Positions 8,165 to 16,455 of a DNA stretch of 34,251 nt are shown in pieces. Made by a program: the position numbers and the translations under genes. Each line of letters opens with the position of its first letter. The stretch's first letter is position 1. Origin of the DNA: an uncultured Alphaproteobacteria bacterium. GTDB lineage: Bacteria; Pseudomonadota; Alphaproteobacteria; Rhodobacterales; Rhodobacteraceae. Location of the stretch: NCBI GenBank assembly GCA_902533625.1, contig CACAMI010000015.1, forward strand, positions 1 through 34,251, written 5' to 3'. The notes below the pieces were generated by a model. That model saw only the letters and a list, made by a program, of their open reading frames with translations. It was not told the origin of the DNA and did no database searches.

Positions 8165-10533
8165 TTGGCTTCTCAAAATTTGAAAGGCCCTCTGAAGAGC
8201 GCGGAGTTCTTTTGCCAGGCATTCCTATTCTTCCCCATGGTGTTGAGAGACATATTGTTCCAGGTGGAGGAAGCCGGGGCATTCGAATTGATAAGGGTGA
8301 CAGTATTTCAGTGGTTGACAGAGAAGGTCTACAAATGGCTGAAATGGTATTTTTCTTACCAAATGGAAAATCCGATGCGGGAATTCTTGGAGCAAAAGGT
8401 AAGGGCAAGGCTAGCAACATAATAAAACTTTTGACTTCAGGAGATTCTTCAGGAAAAAAAGTCTTACAAGCTTTAGAGGTGGCAAAGTTTAATATTAAGG
8501 ATGGTGATGCAATTCGCATCTTTGAGGAAGGTTCTAGGGCTGGAGATTCTGCAGATTTTACCTCATCAAATGACGGGTTATTAATTGTGAGCGCTCCTGG
8601 AAATGATATGAATCCTGAGGGTGGAAATTTTCCGACGGAATTAATTGTATATATCACTAGAGCTGATCCTGGGGAAAAAAAAGAAAAGTTGGAGCCTCCA
8701 GATCCTTTGGCCAATCCAATAAAAGATTTAAATATTCTTCCTGGAAGCGCCAAAGCTTTTGAAGTTAAAGCTGGCGAGTATATACAAATTCTTGATGTTC
8801 AAGGCCGAGAATGCTCAGATTTTCAGGCTTTTAGTTTAAGAGCATTAGATAAAGGGCTTGAGCGTGATATTGACCCTACAACTACCCGATCTCTGATGGG
8901 CTCTTTATATCCTTCCCCTGGTATTTTTTCTAAGTATTGGACATCAGATCAAGAGCCTTTAGTTGAAATTATTCAAGATACTTGCGGGAGGCATGATACT
9001 TTTGGGCTGGCCTGTTCAGCAAGGTACTATGAAGATTTGGGCTATCCTGGGCACGTTAATTGTACAGACAATATGAATATTGACCTTGCTCAGTTTAATA
9101 TTAAGCCACGAGGGGGGTGGCCCGCTATTAATTTTTTCTTCAATACAATGCTTGATGAATCTAATGCATTGGGAATGGATGATCCTTGGTCAAGACCAGG
9201 TGATTTTGTGCTGCTTAAGGCGCTTAGCGATTTGGTATGTATCTCAACGGCATGCCCTTGTGATGTGGATCCAGCAAATGGATGGGATCCTACGGACATT
9301 CAAGTAAGAACTTATAAAGCCAATGAAGATTTTAAAAGATCTATTGGGTATAGAAAATCTGTGGAGTCAGAAATGGAAGAAACAAAACAAACCGGGTTTC
9401 ATGAAAGCTTTTCAAAGCATACACGAAATTTTGTCGAATATAATGGGTATTGGCTACCAAATAACATGTCTAATTTTGGTGCTATAGCGGAGTATTGGGC
9501 GTGTCGGGAGAAGGTAGCCATAATGGATTTGTCACCACTGAGGAAATATGAAGTTTTGGGTCCTGATGCAAAAACTCTAATGCAAATGTGTGTAACTAGA
9601 AATATCGAGAAACTTTCAGTTGGCCAGGTTGTTTATACTTCAATGTGCTATGAACATGGTGGTATGATAGATGATGGTACAGTATTTAGGTTGGCCGATA
9701 ATAATTTCAGATGGGTAGGGGGGAATGATACAGGTGGCCTGTGGTTGAGAGAGCAGGCCGAAAAGAATGGCCTAGATGCTTGGGTGCGCAATTCCACAGA
9801 TCAGCTTTGCAATGTGGCTGTTCAAGGTCCAAAAAGCAGAACAATAATGGAAAAAGTTTTTTGGACTTCTCCTACTCAGTCAACCATTTCAGATTTAGGT
9901 TGGTTTAGGTTTGCTGTTTCAAGACTCCATAAATTTGATGGCGTGCCGTGCGTTGTTAGTCGAACTGGTTACTCAGGAGAATTGGGATATGAGGTGTTCT
10001 GTCATCCAAAAAATGCTAAAGAAGTATTTGGTGAACTTTGGAAAGCTGGCCAGGAATTTGGAATGGCGCCTCTTGGCTTAGAAGCTTTAAACCTCTTACG
10101 TGTTGAAGCTGGGTTAATTTTTGCTGGCTATGAGTTTGATGATCAGATAGACCCTTTCGAGGCAGGCGTTGGCTTTACCGTTCCGCTAAAAACACAGGAA
10201 GCAGATTTTATAGGAAGAGAGGCCTTGGAGAGACGAAAAGAAAATCCACAGAAAAAACTTGTTGGGTTAAACATTGAAAGTGGTGTTGTTCCGTCTACTG
10301 GCGACTGTATTAGAATAGGTAAAGCTCAAGTGGGAACAATTACCTCAGCAATCCAATCTCCTATTTTATCTAAGACTATTGCTTTGGCTCGTATAGATGT
10401 TACTCACGCTGAGATTGGAACTAATGTTGAAGTCGGTCAGTTAGATGGTCATCAAAAGAGATTAAAGGCTACAATTACCAATTTCCCACATTTTGATCCA
10501 ACTAAGGAGAGAGTAAAAGGAAATTACTCTTAG
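8161..10533 (+). CDS. tdm: trimethylamine-N-oxide demethylase (DUF1989 + GcvT-like THF domain)
   Basis: A 790-residue two-domain protein, the architecture known for Tdm, which cleaves TMAO to dimethylamine and formaldehyde and passes the one-carbon unit to tetrahydrofolate. The N-terminal part (to about 400) is DUF1989-like, with VQGRECSDFQAF (Cys218, Asp220), CGRHDTFGLAC (Cys275, Cys285) and CISTACPCD (Cys360, Cys365, Cys367); Cys in this region bind the metal in characterised Tdm. The C-terminal part (about 410-785) is an aminomethyltransferase fold with EHGGMIDDGTVFRL and RTGYSGELGYEVF. DMSP demethylase DmdA has only the second domain, so it does not fit. AAGGAG lies five bases before the ATG, and a terminator follows the stop. 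Confidence 0.94.
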   Translation: MIGFSKFERPSEERGVLLPGIPILPHGVERHIVPGGGSRGIRIDKGDSISVVDREGLQMAEMVFFLPNGKSDAGILGAKGKGKASNIIKLLTSGDSSGKKVLQALEVAKFNIKDGDAIRIFEEGSRAGDSADFTSSNDGLLIVSAPGNDMNPEGGNFPTELIVYITRADPGEKKEKLEPPDPLANPIKDLNILPGSAKAFEVKAGEYIQILDVQGRECSDFQAFSLRALDKGLERDIDPTTTRSLMGSLYPSPGIFSKYWTSDQEPLVEIIQDTCGRHDTFGLACSARYYEDLGYPGHVNCTDNMNIDLAQFNIKPRGGWPAINFFFNTMLDESNALGMDDPWSRPGDFVLLKALSDLVCISTACPCDVDPANGWDPTDIQVRTYKANEDFKRSIGYRKSVESEMEETKQTGFHESFSKHTRNFVEYNGYWLPNNMSNFGAIAEYWACREKVAIMDLSPLRKYEVLGPDAKTLMQMCVTRNIEKLSVGQVVYTSMCYEHGGMIDDGTVFRLADNNFRWVGGNDTGGLWLREQAEKNGLDAWVRNSTDQLCNVAVQGPKSRTIMEKVFWTSPTQSTISDLGWFRFAVSRLHKFDGVPCVVSRTGYSGELGYEVFCHPKNAKEVFGELWKAGQEFGMAPLGLEALNLLRVEAGLIFAGYEFDDQIDPFEAGVGFTVPLKTQEADFIGREALERRKENPQKKLVGLNIESGVVPSTGDCIRIGKAQVGTITSAIQSPILSKTIALARIDVTHAEIGTNVEVGQLDGHQKRLKATITNFPHFDPTKERVKGNYS

Positions 10534-10541
10534 TTAAGATT

Positions 10542-10569
10542 TTCGGGCCACCTAAAAAGGCAGCCCGAA
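10542..10569. terminator. bidirectional terminator between tdm and the 57-aa gene
   Basis: TTCGGGC (10542-10548) pairs with GCCCGAA (10563-10569), and an inner stem CCT/AGG closes an AAAA loop, separated by a CA/CA internal bulge. It lies between converging stop codons (10533 on +, 10577 on -), so it probably ends transcription from both sides. Confidence 0.75.
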
Positions 10570-10576
10570 GATTAGT

Positions 10577-10750
10577 TTACTTCTTTAGTTTTTCGTAGTG
10601 ATCTTTTTCAATCATGTCGCCAACCACTAGAATGGCTATGCAAACAATCATTGCGATTAAAGTATAGAACATAGGCATAACTGTACCCCATCCCATAAAC
10701 ATTGCGCCATCTACAGCGCTCCAATCGCCAACTGAATAAGGAAAACCCAT
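10577..10750 (-). CDS. small single-pass membrane protein downstream of the ammonium transporter
   Basis: A 57-residue frame starting MGFPYSVGDW and ending HYEKLKK. AAGGA lies about six bases upstream of the ATG. A central hydrophobic segment (VMPMFYTLIAMIVCIAILVV, about residues 24-43) should form one transmembrane helix. It is followed by an acidic/basic tail (GDMIEKDHYEKLKK). The gene starts 25 nt after the ammonium transporter stop on the same strand, and a terminator lies just beyond its stop, so the two make a two-gene operon. I do not recognise a named family. A role as accessory subunit or regulator of the transporter is an inference from linkage. Confidence 0.8.
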   Translation of the reverse strand: MGFPYSVGDWSAVDGAMFMGWGTVMPMFYTLIAMIVCIAILVVGDMIEKDHYEKLKK

Positions 10751-10775
10751 TTTATTATCCTTTCTTAATTAGTTA

Positions 10776-12164
10776 TTAGCTAGAAGGCTGTTGAGATGCT
10801 GGAATACCCTCAGGATAAGCTGCAGAAGTTATCTTGGTTGGGTCTAGCCCAGCAATTTCAGCATCCGATGGTACACGCAACATTCCTACACCGCTTAAGA
10901 ATAGTGAGACGGCATAACCTGGAACAAATCCACATAACACACAAACCAAAGCTCCAACTATTTGGCCAACGAGATTTATTTGAGCTGCACCTTCCACGAA
11001 AAGAGCTGGGTATCCTGCTCCAAATATTCCAAGAACTACCACGCCAAATACGCCTATTGTGCCGTGAACTGTTACAGCTCCAACTGCGTCATCGATACCA
11101 AAGGCTTCAAGCGCGTCGGCACAAGGTTTAAGTAAAAGACCCGCAGCGATAGCTATTAAGAACGTTAATGAAGGAAAGTAAATGTCGAGCCCTGAGGCAA
11201 CGGCAATAATTCCTGCTAGAGCACCTGACATCATCCAGAATGGGTCTCGTGTAAATAGCCACGCACCTATAATGCCTCCACATATACCCATACAGATATT
11301 AAAAGCTAAGGCAGATAAGTTCATCGGAGTTCCATAGATTGTTGTGCCGCCATCTGATAACCAGCTCCAAGCTTCACCAGGCAAAATCATACACGCCATT
11401 AAGAAGCCCCAAAAACCAACAATAATCATCATAAGGCCTATTGTGGTAAGTGGTAAGTTATGTCCTGCTATGTGATTTGAGGTGCCGTCATCGTTGAATT
11501 TTCCAATTCTTGGTCCAAGGTTCACAAGAACACCGAGTGCAAAAAATCCAGCAACTGTATGGACAACTCCGGCCGCTCCAAAATCATGGAAACCAAATTT
11601 GGTCACAAGCCATCCGTCGGCATGCCAGCCCCAAGCGGCAGCTACAACCCATGCAAATGAACCTAGAATAATGGCTAGAATGGTAAATCCAACCGTCTGA
11701 ATTCTTTCAATGACAGAGCCTGACATAATTGAAGCTGTTGTTGCAGCAAATAGAGCAAAAGCACCCCAAAATACTCCGGACGCATGGTCAGCAATATTTG
11801 GTCCCATATACTGAGCGGCGTCGCCCCAACCTAAGGCTATAGCACTTGCATATTCAGCTCCTGAAATCTCCATAGGTCCCATTGAGAGGCTGATACCTGT
11901 TGGAAATGCCCAGTAAACCCACCATCCAAAAAACCAAAATGTTGGAATTACGAATGCAAAAGCAAGTAAGTTTTTAGTTGCAGAAGACAAGACATTCTTC
12001 ATTCTTGTCGCTCCCATTTCGTAAGCTAAGAACCCGGCGTGGATCAGAACCATCAGCGGGATCGTTAAATAATAGTATGCTTCGGCGAACATAGTGTTTG
12101 TCACGCCGGCACTTGCTTGTAGCTCAGCAAGTTGTGCTGTTAATTCAGCAATTTGTTCTTCCAT
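10776..12164 (-). CDS. amtB: ammonium transporter (Amt family)
   Basis: I choose the ATG at 12164 (462 aa): AAGGGG lies six bases upstream, whereas the ATG at 12200 has no such site and adds 12 basic residues. The product has about eleven hydrophobic helices. The twin pore histidines are His202 (AAGVVHTVAG) and His367 (AVTVHGTIG). The Amt core motif is divergent from the usual DFAGGTVVH form. Instead of a signal peptide, the N-terminus is a charged amphipathic helix (MEEQIAELTAQLAELQ) with Ile5, Leu8, Leu12 and Leu15 spaced like a short coiled coil. It is convergent to the TMAO operon, whose end product includes ammonium. Confidence 0.9.
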   Translation of the reverse strand: MEEQIAELTAQLAELQASAGVTNTMFAEAYYYLTIPLMVLIHAGFLAYEMGATRMKNVLSSATKNLLAFAFVIPTFWFFGWWVYWAFPTGISLSMGPMEISGAEYASAIALGWGDAAQYMGPNIADHASGVFWGAFALFAATTASIMSGSVIERIQTVGFTILAIILGSFAWVVAAAWGWHADGWLVTKFGFHDFGAAGVVHTVAGFFALGVLVNLGPRIGKFNDDGTSNHIAGHNLPLTTIGLMMIIVGFWGFLMACMILPGEAWSWLSDGGTTIYGTPMNLSALAFNICMGICGGIIGAWLFTRDPFWMMSGALAGIIAVASGLDIYFPSLTFLIAIAAGLLLKPCADALEAFGIDDAVGAVTVHGTIGVFGVVVLGIFGAGYPALFVEGAAQINLVGQIVGALVCVLCGFVPGYAVSLFLSGVGMLRVPSDAEIAGLDPTKITSAAYPEGIPASQQPSS

Positions 12165-12221
12165 ATCCTTCCCCTTTTGTATATTTTTTTTAGGATCCAT
12201 TAAATTAGGTTAAAAGAAACT

Positions 12222-12241
12222 TAAACTAGTACTCTAGTTTA
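12222..12241 (-). promoter_or_regulatory. 8-bp perfect inverted repeat upstream of amtB
   Basis: TAAACTAG (12222-12229) and CTAGTTTA (12234-12241) are perfect inverted copies around TACT. The element lies about 60 bp before the chosen amtB start, where an operator or the 5' leader would be. Confidence 0.5.
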
Positions 12242-12267
12242 TACCTCTAAGACGGATTAAAATAAAG

Positions 12268-12298
12268 CTTTTTACCAGATTTAGTCCACTTTTTACCA
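12268..12298 (-). promoter_or_regulatory. tandem decamer repeat upstream of amtB, 21-bp period
   Basis: On the amtB strand the decamer TGGTAAAAAG occurs twice (complement at 12268-12277 and 12289-12298), identical and exactly 21 bp apart, two turns of the helix. This spacing places both copies on one DNA face and suits a pair of activator or repressor subunits. Confidence 0.5.
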
Positions 12299-12599
12299 AA
12301 AATGTACAAAAAGGTTTGGAGATTCCTTTAAGTGGAAAGTTGATTGAATGGCTTGAATGATATTTTATCTAATTTTCTCTTACTAAATTGAATATTTCTT
12401 GCCATAAAGAACGATTAATTGATTTATTTTTTGAACTTTTTTTGATATATGTGTTTTAGGGATTTGAGAAGAGAGTTTACTTTTTATTAAGAAGATCAGA
12501 GGTATTTAGTCTGACTTAATTGAAGAAAAATAACAAATGTTAATGTTGTCTATGGTATTTTTTTGGAAACTCATAGGGTAATGTTTTAGGTGCGATGTT

Positions 12600-13727
12600 T
12601 TGAGAATTTCTTTTACGGTAATTTTCTCTATATTTTTAATTTCCTTGATTGGTTTTTATATTCACCTGCAGACAGATCAGGAGAGGTTTTTTGACAAGGC
12701 TGCCTACGCGTTTTTATCAACGTTTAAAGTTCCAGATTCTATTCGCAGGCTTACTGCCAGTTTAACTGTTCCTAAGTTTGATTTTGATCAAAGTCTTATA
12801 GGTAAACCTATAAATTATGGCAGTCTCGACTTTTGGGCTACCCACCCTAAAAAATTAGATGGAGCTGATGTTTCACCAACTGGGTTTAATTTTGATAGAC
12901 AGGAGGATGCTGAAGTCGACGTATTTTTTGTACATCCTACAACTTTTATCAGTTCCTCTCGTTGGAATCAGTCTATCGAAAAAAAATATCTTTCAAGAAA
13001 TAATAGGGCAGTCCGATATCTCCGTGAATGGAGTTTAAGGGATCAGGCAAGTATATTTAATTCTTGCTGTAAAGTTTATGCTCCTCATTATAGGCAAGCT
13101 ACCTTGGCTTCATTTCTGTCACTAAGAGGGGACGGAGGAAAGGCTTTAAATTATGCATACAGAGATGTGAGGGCAGCATTTTTCTATTTTTTGGAGAATT
13201 TTAATAAAAATAGAGCTTTTGTACTTGTTGGACATAGTCAGGGTTCTATGCATATTATTAGACTATTAAAAGAAGAGATAGTAGGCAAAGAGTTGATGGG
13301 TAGGATGGTCGCGGCTTATACTGTCGGATATCCTTCAAAGCCAATATCAGGTTTAAAAGTATGCGGCTCAAAAACTGAGACCATGTGCCAGATTAGCTGG
13401 AATGCTCAAAGTATAGATGCAAAAGGGAGAACTGTTGAGCCTGATGAGATTTGTGTAAATCCTTTAAGCTGGGAGAATAATGATGTTTTTGTTGGCAGAG
13501 AAAAGAATTTTGGTTCAGTAAGTTTTATGGAAGGGAAAGAGATTTCTTTAAGCGTAGTTGGAGCACAATGTCTGGATGGGAAACTAGCTTTGGGAGAGCT
13601 GAAATCAAAAAATTTTAAGTATATGCCTTTTGGTGAGGGGGTCTATCATCACTATGATTACAGCCTCTTTCATATGAATATACGGAAAAATATTGAAGAG
13701 AGGGTGATGTACTTTCAGCAAAAGTAA
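12600..13727 (+). CDS. DUF3089 alpha/beta-hydrolase-like protein
   Basis: A 375-residue protein starting at TTG, with TAGGTG seven bases before it; an in-frame stop at 12579 leaves no better start. Residues 5-22 form an N-terminal hydrophobic anchor. The DUF3089 pattern is visible: DVFFVHPTT, then YAPHYRQAT, AYRDVRAAF, and the nucleophile elbow GHSQGS (about residues 211-216), which is G-x-S-x-G of an esterase or lipase. A C-terminal HHYDYSLFHMNIRKN may give the catalytic His. Substrate unknown; it is probably membrane-tethered, facing the periplasm. It stands alone, divergent from amtB. Confidence 0.85.
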   Translation: MRISFTVIFSIFLISLIGFYIHLQTDQERFFDKAAYAFLSTFKVPDSIRRLTASLTVPKFDFDQSLIGKPINYGSLDFWATHPKKLDGADVSPTGFNFDRQEDAEVDVFFVHPTTFISSSRWNQSIEKKYLSRNNRAVRYLREWSLRDQASIFNSCCKVYAPHYRQATLASFLSLRGDGGKALNYAYRDVRAAFFYFLENFNKNRAFVLVGHSQGSMHIIRLLKEEIVGKELMGRMVAAYTVGYPSKPISGLKVCGSKTETMCQISWNAQSIDAKGRTVEPDEICVNPLSWENNDVFVGREKNFGSVSFMEGKEISLSVVGAQCLDGKLALGELKSKNFKYMPFGEGVYHHYDYSLFHMNIRKNIEERVMYFQQK

Positions 13728-13786
13728 ACTATGTGAAATAGATTAAAAAACAACCAAAATACAAAAATTTAGAAAAAGTATTCAAA

Positions 13787-14329
13787 TTAAATTAGATAAG
13801 GTTTTAAATTAGATAATTGTCTATCTATCTTTTCTATAATAATTTTTGATTTTGGTGCGTTATCTTCGTCAAAAGCATTTGAAGCATCAGGGACAGTTAT
13901 TTCAGGTGCAAAAAATAGTACCGGGTCGAACGGTATGAGGCATTGCCTTAATGAATATTGGGCGCGCTCACCACCCGATTGTCCAGACGCAGCTGAAAGC
14001 ATGATTATAGGTTTTCCTTTCCAAGGCTGAGGCTTTACTCTGGAAGTCCAGTCTAAAGCGTTTTTTAAAACGCCTGACAGGTTTTTATTGTACTCTGGCG
14101 TTGAAATAAAAATGGCATGGGAGTCTTTAATGTTTTTTGCTAATTTGTAAACTTTGGGTGGTATCCCCTTAGAATTTTCGATGTCTTCATTAAATAAGGG
14201 TAAATTTAGGTTCGCAATAAAGTGTTCGCAGTGCTTTACCCTGGACGACAGCCTTTCAAGCGAGAACTTTAGTAGTTTTGAGTTATGTGAGTCAGATCTA
14301 AGTGATCCACACATCCCTAATATTTTCAT
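13787..14329 (-). CDS. NAD(P)H-dependent FMN reductase family protein
   Basis: I choose the ATG at 14329 (180 aa), since the flavodoxin-like fold begins right there with MKILGMCGSLRSDSHNSKL, the phosphate-binding loop for FMN. Upstream in-frame codons give a hydrophobic stretch unlike the family. The second family motif PEYNKNLSGVLKNALDW and a later SAASGQSGG loop are present. Such proteins reduce FMN, quinones, chromate or azo compounds; which applies is not clear. The Shine-Dalgarno site is weak. The gene is divergent from an AhpD-like gene, which suggests a shared redox or detoxification role. Confidence 0.88.
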   Translation of the reverse strand: MKILGMCGSLRSDSHNSKLLKFSLERLSSRVKHCEHFIANLNLPLFNEDIENSKGIPPKVYKLAKNIKDSHAIFISTPEYNKNLSGVLKNALDWTSRVKPQPWKGKPIIMLSAASGQSGGERAQYSLRQCLIPFDPVLFFAPEITVPDASNAFDEDNAPKSKIIIEKIDRQLSNLKPYLI

Positions 14330-14384
14330 AGTTTTTTTAGACAATGCTGGTGACCACCTGTAGACATAAAAGAATGTTAAGATA

Positions 14385-14413
14385 TTTACATAGATACAAT
14401 AAATCAATATCAA
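14385..14413 (-). promoter_or_regulatory. candidate promoter of the FMN reductase gene
   Basis: Reading the minus strand, TTGATA (14413-14408) and TGTAAA (14390-14385) are 17 bp apart, about 55 bp before the ATG. A 7-bp inverted repeat GATACAA...TTGTATC (14393-14399 and 14417-14423) overlaps it and may be an operator for the divergent pair. Confidence 0.35.
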
Positions 14414-14446
14414 TACTTGTATCAAGGTTTTAAAAATTGGGAAAAA

Positions 14447-15055
14447 ATGGCTTGGATTAAGACAAAATCTTATCAGGAATCGACAGGAAAACTAAGAGCC
14501 CTTTATGATCGAGTAAAAGGCCCTAATAATAATGTTGATAATATCATGATGATGCATTCATTGCGCCCACACACTATGGAAGGACATATGGTTTTATATA
14601 AAAATGTCCTTCACCATTCTGCGAATAAAATTCCAAAATGGTTTTTGGAAGTTGTTGGTGTTTGGGTTAGTGAATTAAATGAATGTAGATATTGTGTAGA
14701 GCATCATTTTGAAGGCCTAAGGCGTTTAATTAATGATGATGAAAAGGCTATGCGAATACGAGGCTGTTTAGATGAGAGAAACCTCCATAATATTCCTTTG
14801 GAGAGAAAGGAAATTTCTGCCCTAAAGTATGCTCAAAGCTTAACTGAAAATCCTGGAAATGTTAAAAAAGATAAATTTGATTCATTGTTAAAAGAAGGGT
14901 TTTCTCATGGGGAAATTCTTGAAATTAATCAGGTTGTCTCGTATTTTAACTATGCTAATCGAACCGTTTTAGGATTGGGTTGTAGTACCGATGGCGATAT
15001 TCTAGGGCTTTCACCTGGAAATTCCTCTGATCCAAGTGACTGGTCACATAATTAA
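14447..15055 (+). CDS. AhpD/carboxymuconolactone decarboxylase-like peroxidase-related protein
   Basis: The frame opens at a TTG at 14417, but the ATG at 14447 (202 aa) fits the family's usual start better (MAWIKTK). The redox site is visible: Glu76 followed by Cys80-x2-Cys83-x2-His86-His87 (ELNECRYCVEHH), the AhpD-type proton relay and CxxC pair. The rest is helical, with YFNYANRTVLGLG near the end. Known of the family: thiol-dependent alkylhydroperoxidase activity in AhpD, but many 'peroxidase-related' members have no proven reaction. It is divergent from the FMN reductase gene. Confidence 0.85.
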   Translation: MAWIKTKSYQESTGKLRALYDRVKGPNNNVDNIMMMHSLRPHTMEGHMVLYKNVLHHSANKIPKWFLEVVGVWVSELNECRYCVEHHFEGLRRLINDDEKAMRIRGCLDERNLHNIPLERKEISALKYAQSLTENPGNVKKDKFDSLLKEGFSHGEILEINQVVSYFNYANRTVLGLGCSTDGDILGLSPGNSSDPSDWSHN

Positions 15056-15056
15056 A

Positions 15057-15224
15057 CTAATTGCCTTTAACACTTTTTGGATTGTCAGATTTTGAGTCTT
15101 TTGTTTGTCGAAGGTGGTTTGAAATTAATTTTTTAAATCTTGGAAGAGAAACTTCCCGGCTTTTAATTATTCTCGGAAATTCTCTTTGATAGCGGTTAAG
15201 TTCTAATCTTGCTAATGTGCCCAT
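15057..15224 (-). CDS. small basic hypothetical protein, 55 aa
   Basis: The open frame reaches a TTG at 15311 that overlaps the upstream amidohydrolase, but an ATG at 15224 has a perfect ribosome site, AGGAG five bases upstream, and is my start. The product begins MGTLARLELNRYQ, is rich in Arg and Lys, and has no membrane segment or signal. I do not recognise it. It lies 61 nt after the M20 gene on the same strand and converges on the AhpD-like gene, their stops being one base apart. The good ribosome site is the main support. Confidence 0.55.
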   Translation of the reverse strand: MGTLARLELNRYQREFPRIIKSREVSLPRFKKLISNHLRQTKDSKSDNPKSVKGN

Positions 15225-15285
15225 GTCATCTCCTATAAAGTCATGTAATTGACAGAAGCAAACTCTGTGCCAGTTTTGGATGAAT

Positions 15286-16455
15286 TTAATCTTTGGGTAA
15301 TCTTTCTTCAATTATTTTAGCAAGAATGGATGCTCCAACAGGTATTATTTTGGTATCAAAGATAAAATTAGGACTGTGAAGAGGCTCCGTTCCAGAATGC
15401 CCAATACGACAATAAGCACCTTTTGTATGTTTTAACATGTCCGCAAAATCTTCTGAGCCTGTCGCGGGAGATTCATTTCTAGTTATAAATCTTGAGCCTA
15501 CAATCTTTTCGGCAGCATCCATATAAGAATCTGAAAGTTCAAAATCATTAACTAGAACATCGAACACTTTACGAATTTTTAATTCAATATTAATGTCATT
15601 AGCTAATTCAAAACCTTGGCAAATTTTCTTAAAGCGGTTCTCTACGATACCGTAAGACTCTTCAGAAAAATATCGAACAGTGCCATTTATTGTACAATTT
15701 TCAGGGATTATGTTGTAGGCAGATCCTGAGTGGATTTGGGTTACCGAAAGAACGACGCTTTCTAGTGGAGGTAGGTTTCTGCTGACAATATTTTGAAGTT
15801 GAGAGATTAGGTTGCTAGCAATAACAATAGGGTCTTTTGATTGATGAGGCATTGCCGCATGACTGCCTTTTCCCTTAATAATTATGTCAAAAAATGCTGC
15901 TCCAGCCATCGCTATTCCCTTACAAATTCCCACTTTTCCAAATTTTCCGTTTGGTGTATTGTGAATTCCATAAATTTCGTCGCAAGGAAATTTTTCAAAC
16001 AAACCATCCTCAATCATTTTAACAGCTCCGCCTAACCCTTCTTCAGCAGGTTGGAATATCATTATAGCTGTGCCTTTAAAATTCCGTTTTTCCGCTAAAT
16101 ATTTTGATGCACCAAGTAACATTGTTGTATGGCCGTCATGGCCACAGGCATGCATTTTGCCCGTTATCTTGGAAGCATAGGGGAGTTTGGTATTTTCTTG
16201 TATTGGTAGAGCATCCATATCTGCTCGCAACCCAATGCTTTTATTATTACCTGAGACCTCGCCTCGAATTACTCCTATAACGCCTGTCTTTCCGAGACCA
16301 GTATGGACTTCATCCACACCATAATCCCGCAGTTTTTTTTCCACAATTTCTGAAGTCCGTACTTCTTCAAAACCAAGTTCAGGGTTTGCATGCAGATCCT
16401 TATAGATTTTTTCCAGTTCGGAGGATATTTTCTGTATTTCAGGTATAATATTTAT
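15286..16455 (-). CDS. M20 family amidohydrolase/aminoacylase, 5' end abnormal
   Basis: An M20D-type metallo-amidohydrolase (hippurate hydrolase/N-acyl-amino-acid deacylase class). Seen: MHACGHDGHTTMLLG and FQPAEEGLGGA metal/catalytic motifs, then the lid domain and TGSEDFADM near the end. The first ordinary start is a GTG at 16344, but the same frame upstream still codes for family residues (DLHANPELGFEE), so the real protein is longer. There is no in-frame ATG, GTG or TTG there. An ATG at 16460 behind AGGAG is one base out of frame and meets a stop after two codons. Either translation begins at ATA (16455, AGGAG spaced 7), giving 389 aa, or there is a one-base indel. Substrate unknown. Confidence 0.8.
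   Translation of the reverse strand: MNIIPEIQKISSELEKIYKDLHANPELGFEEVRTSEIVEKKLRDYGVDEVHTGLGKTGVIGVIRGEVSGNNKSIGLRADMDALPIQENTKLPYASKITGKMHACGHDGHTTMLLGASKYLAEKRNFKGTAIMIFQPAEEGLGGAVKMIEDGLFEKFPCDEIYGIHNTPNGKFGKVGICKGIAMAGAAFFDIIIKGKGSHAAMPHQSKDPIVIASNLISQLQNIVSRNLPPLESVVLSVTQIHSGSAYNIIPENCTINGTVRYFSEESYGIVENRFKKICQGFELANDINIELKIRKVFDVLVNDFELSDSYMDAAEKIVGSRFITRNESPATGSEDFADMLKHTKGAYCRIGHSGTEPLHSPNFIFDTKIIPVGASILAKIIEERLPKD

Larger units (their letters stand above)
12165..12599. other. 435-bp divergent intergenic region between amtB and the DUF3089 gene
   Basis: An AT-rich gap with no credible ORF; the longest ATG frame I checked (from 12303) has 9 codons. It contains an inverted repeat and a spaced direct repeat upstream of amtB, listed separately. 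Both flanking genes must be transcribed from here. I saw no RNA gene and no convincing sigma-54 site (GG-N10-GC) for amtB. Confidence 0.7.

Noticed and set aside
8157-8753. 198-codon minus-strand open frame opposite tdm
   Set aside because: Antisense shadow of the DUF1989 domain; no recognisable motif and no promoter or ribosome site.
9373-10533. DMSP demethylase DmdA for the GcvT-like part of tdm
   Set aside because: DmdA is a single-domain protein; here the GcvT-like half is fused to a DUF1989-type domain, which is the Tdm architecture.
12265-12300. Sigma-54 promoter for amtB
   Set aside because: The GG and GC elements are spaced about 6 bp apart, not 10, and the rest of the consensus is absent.
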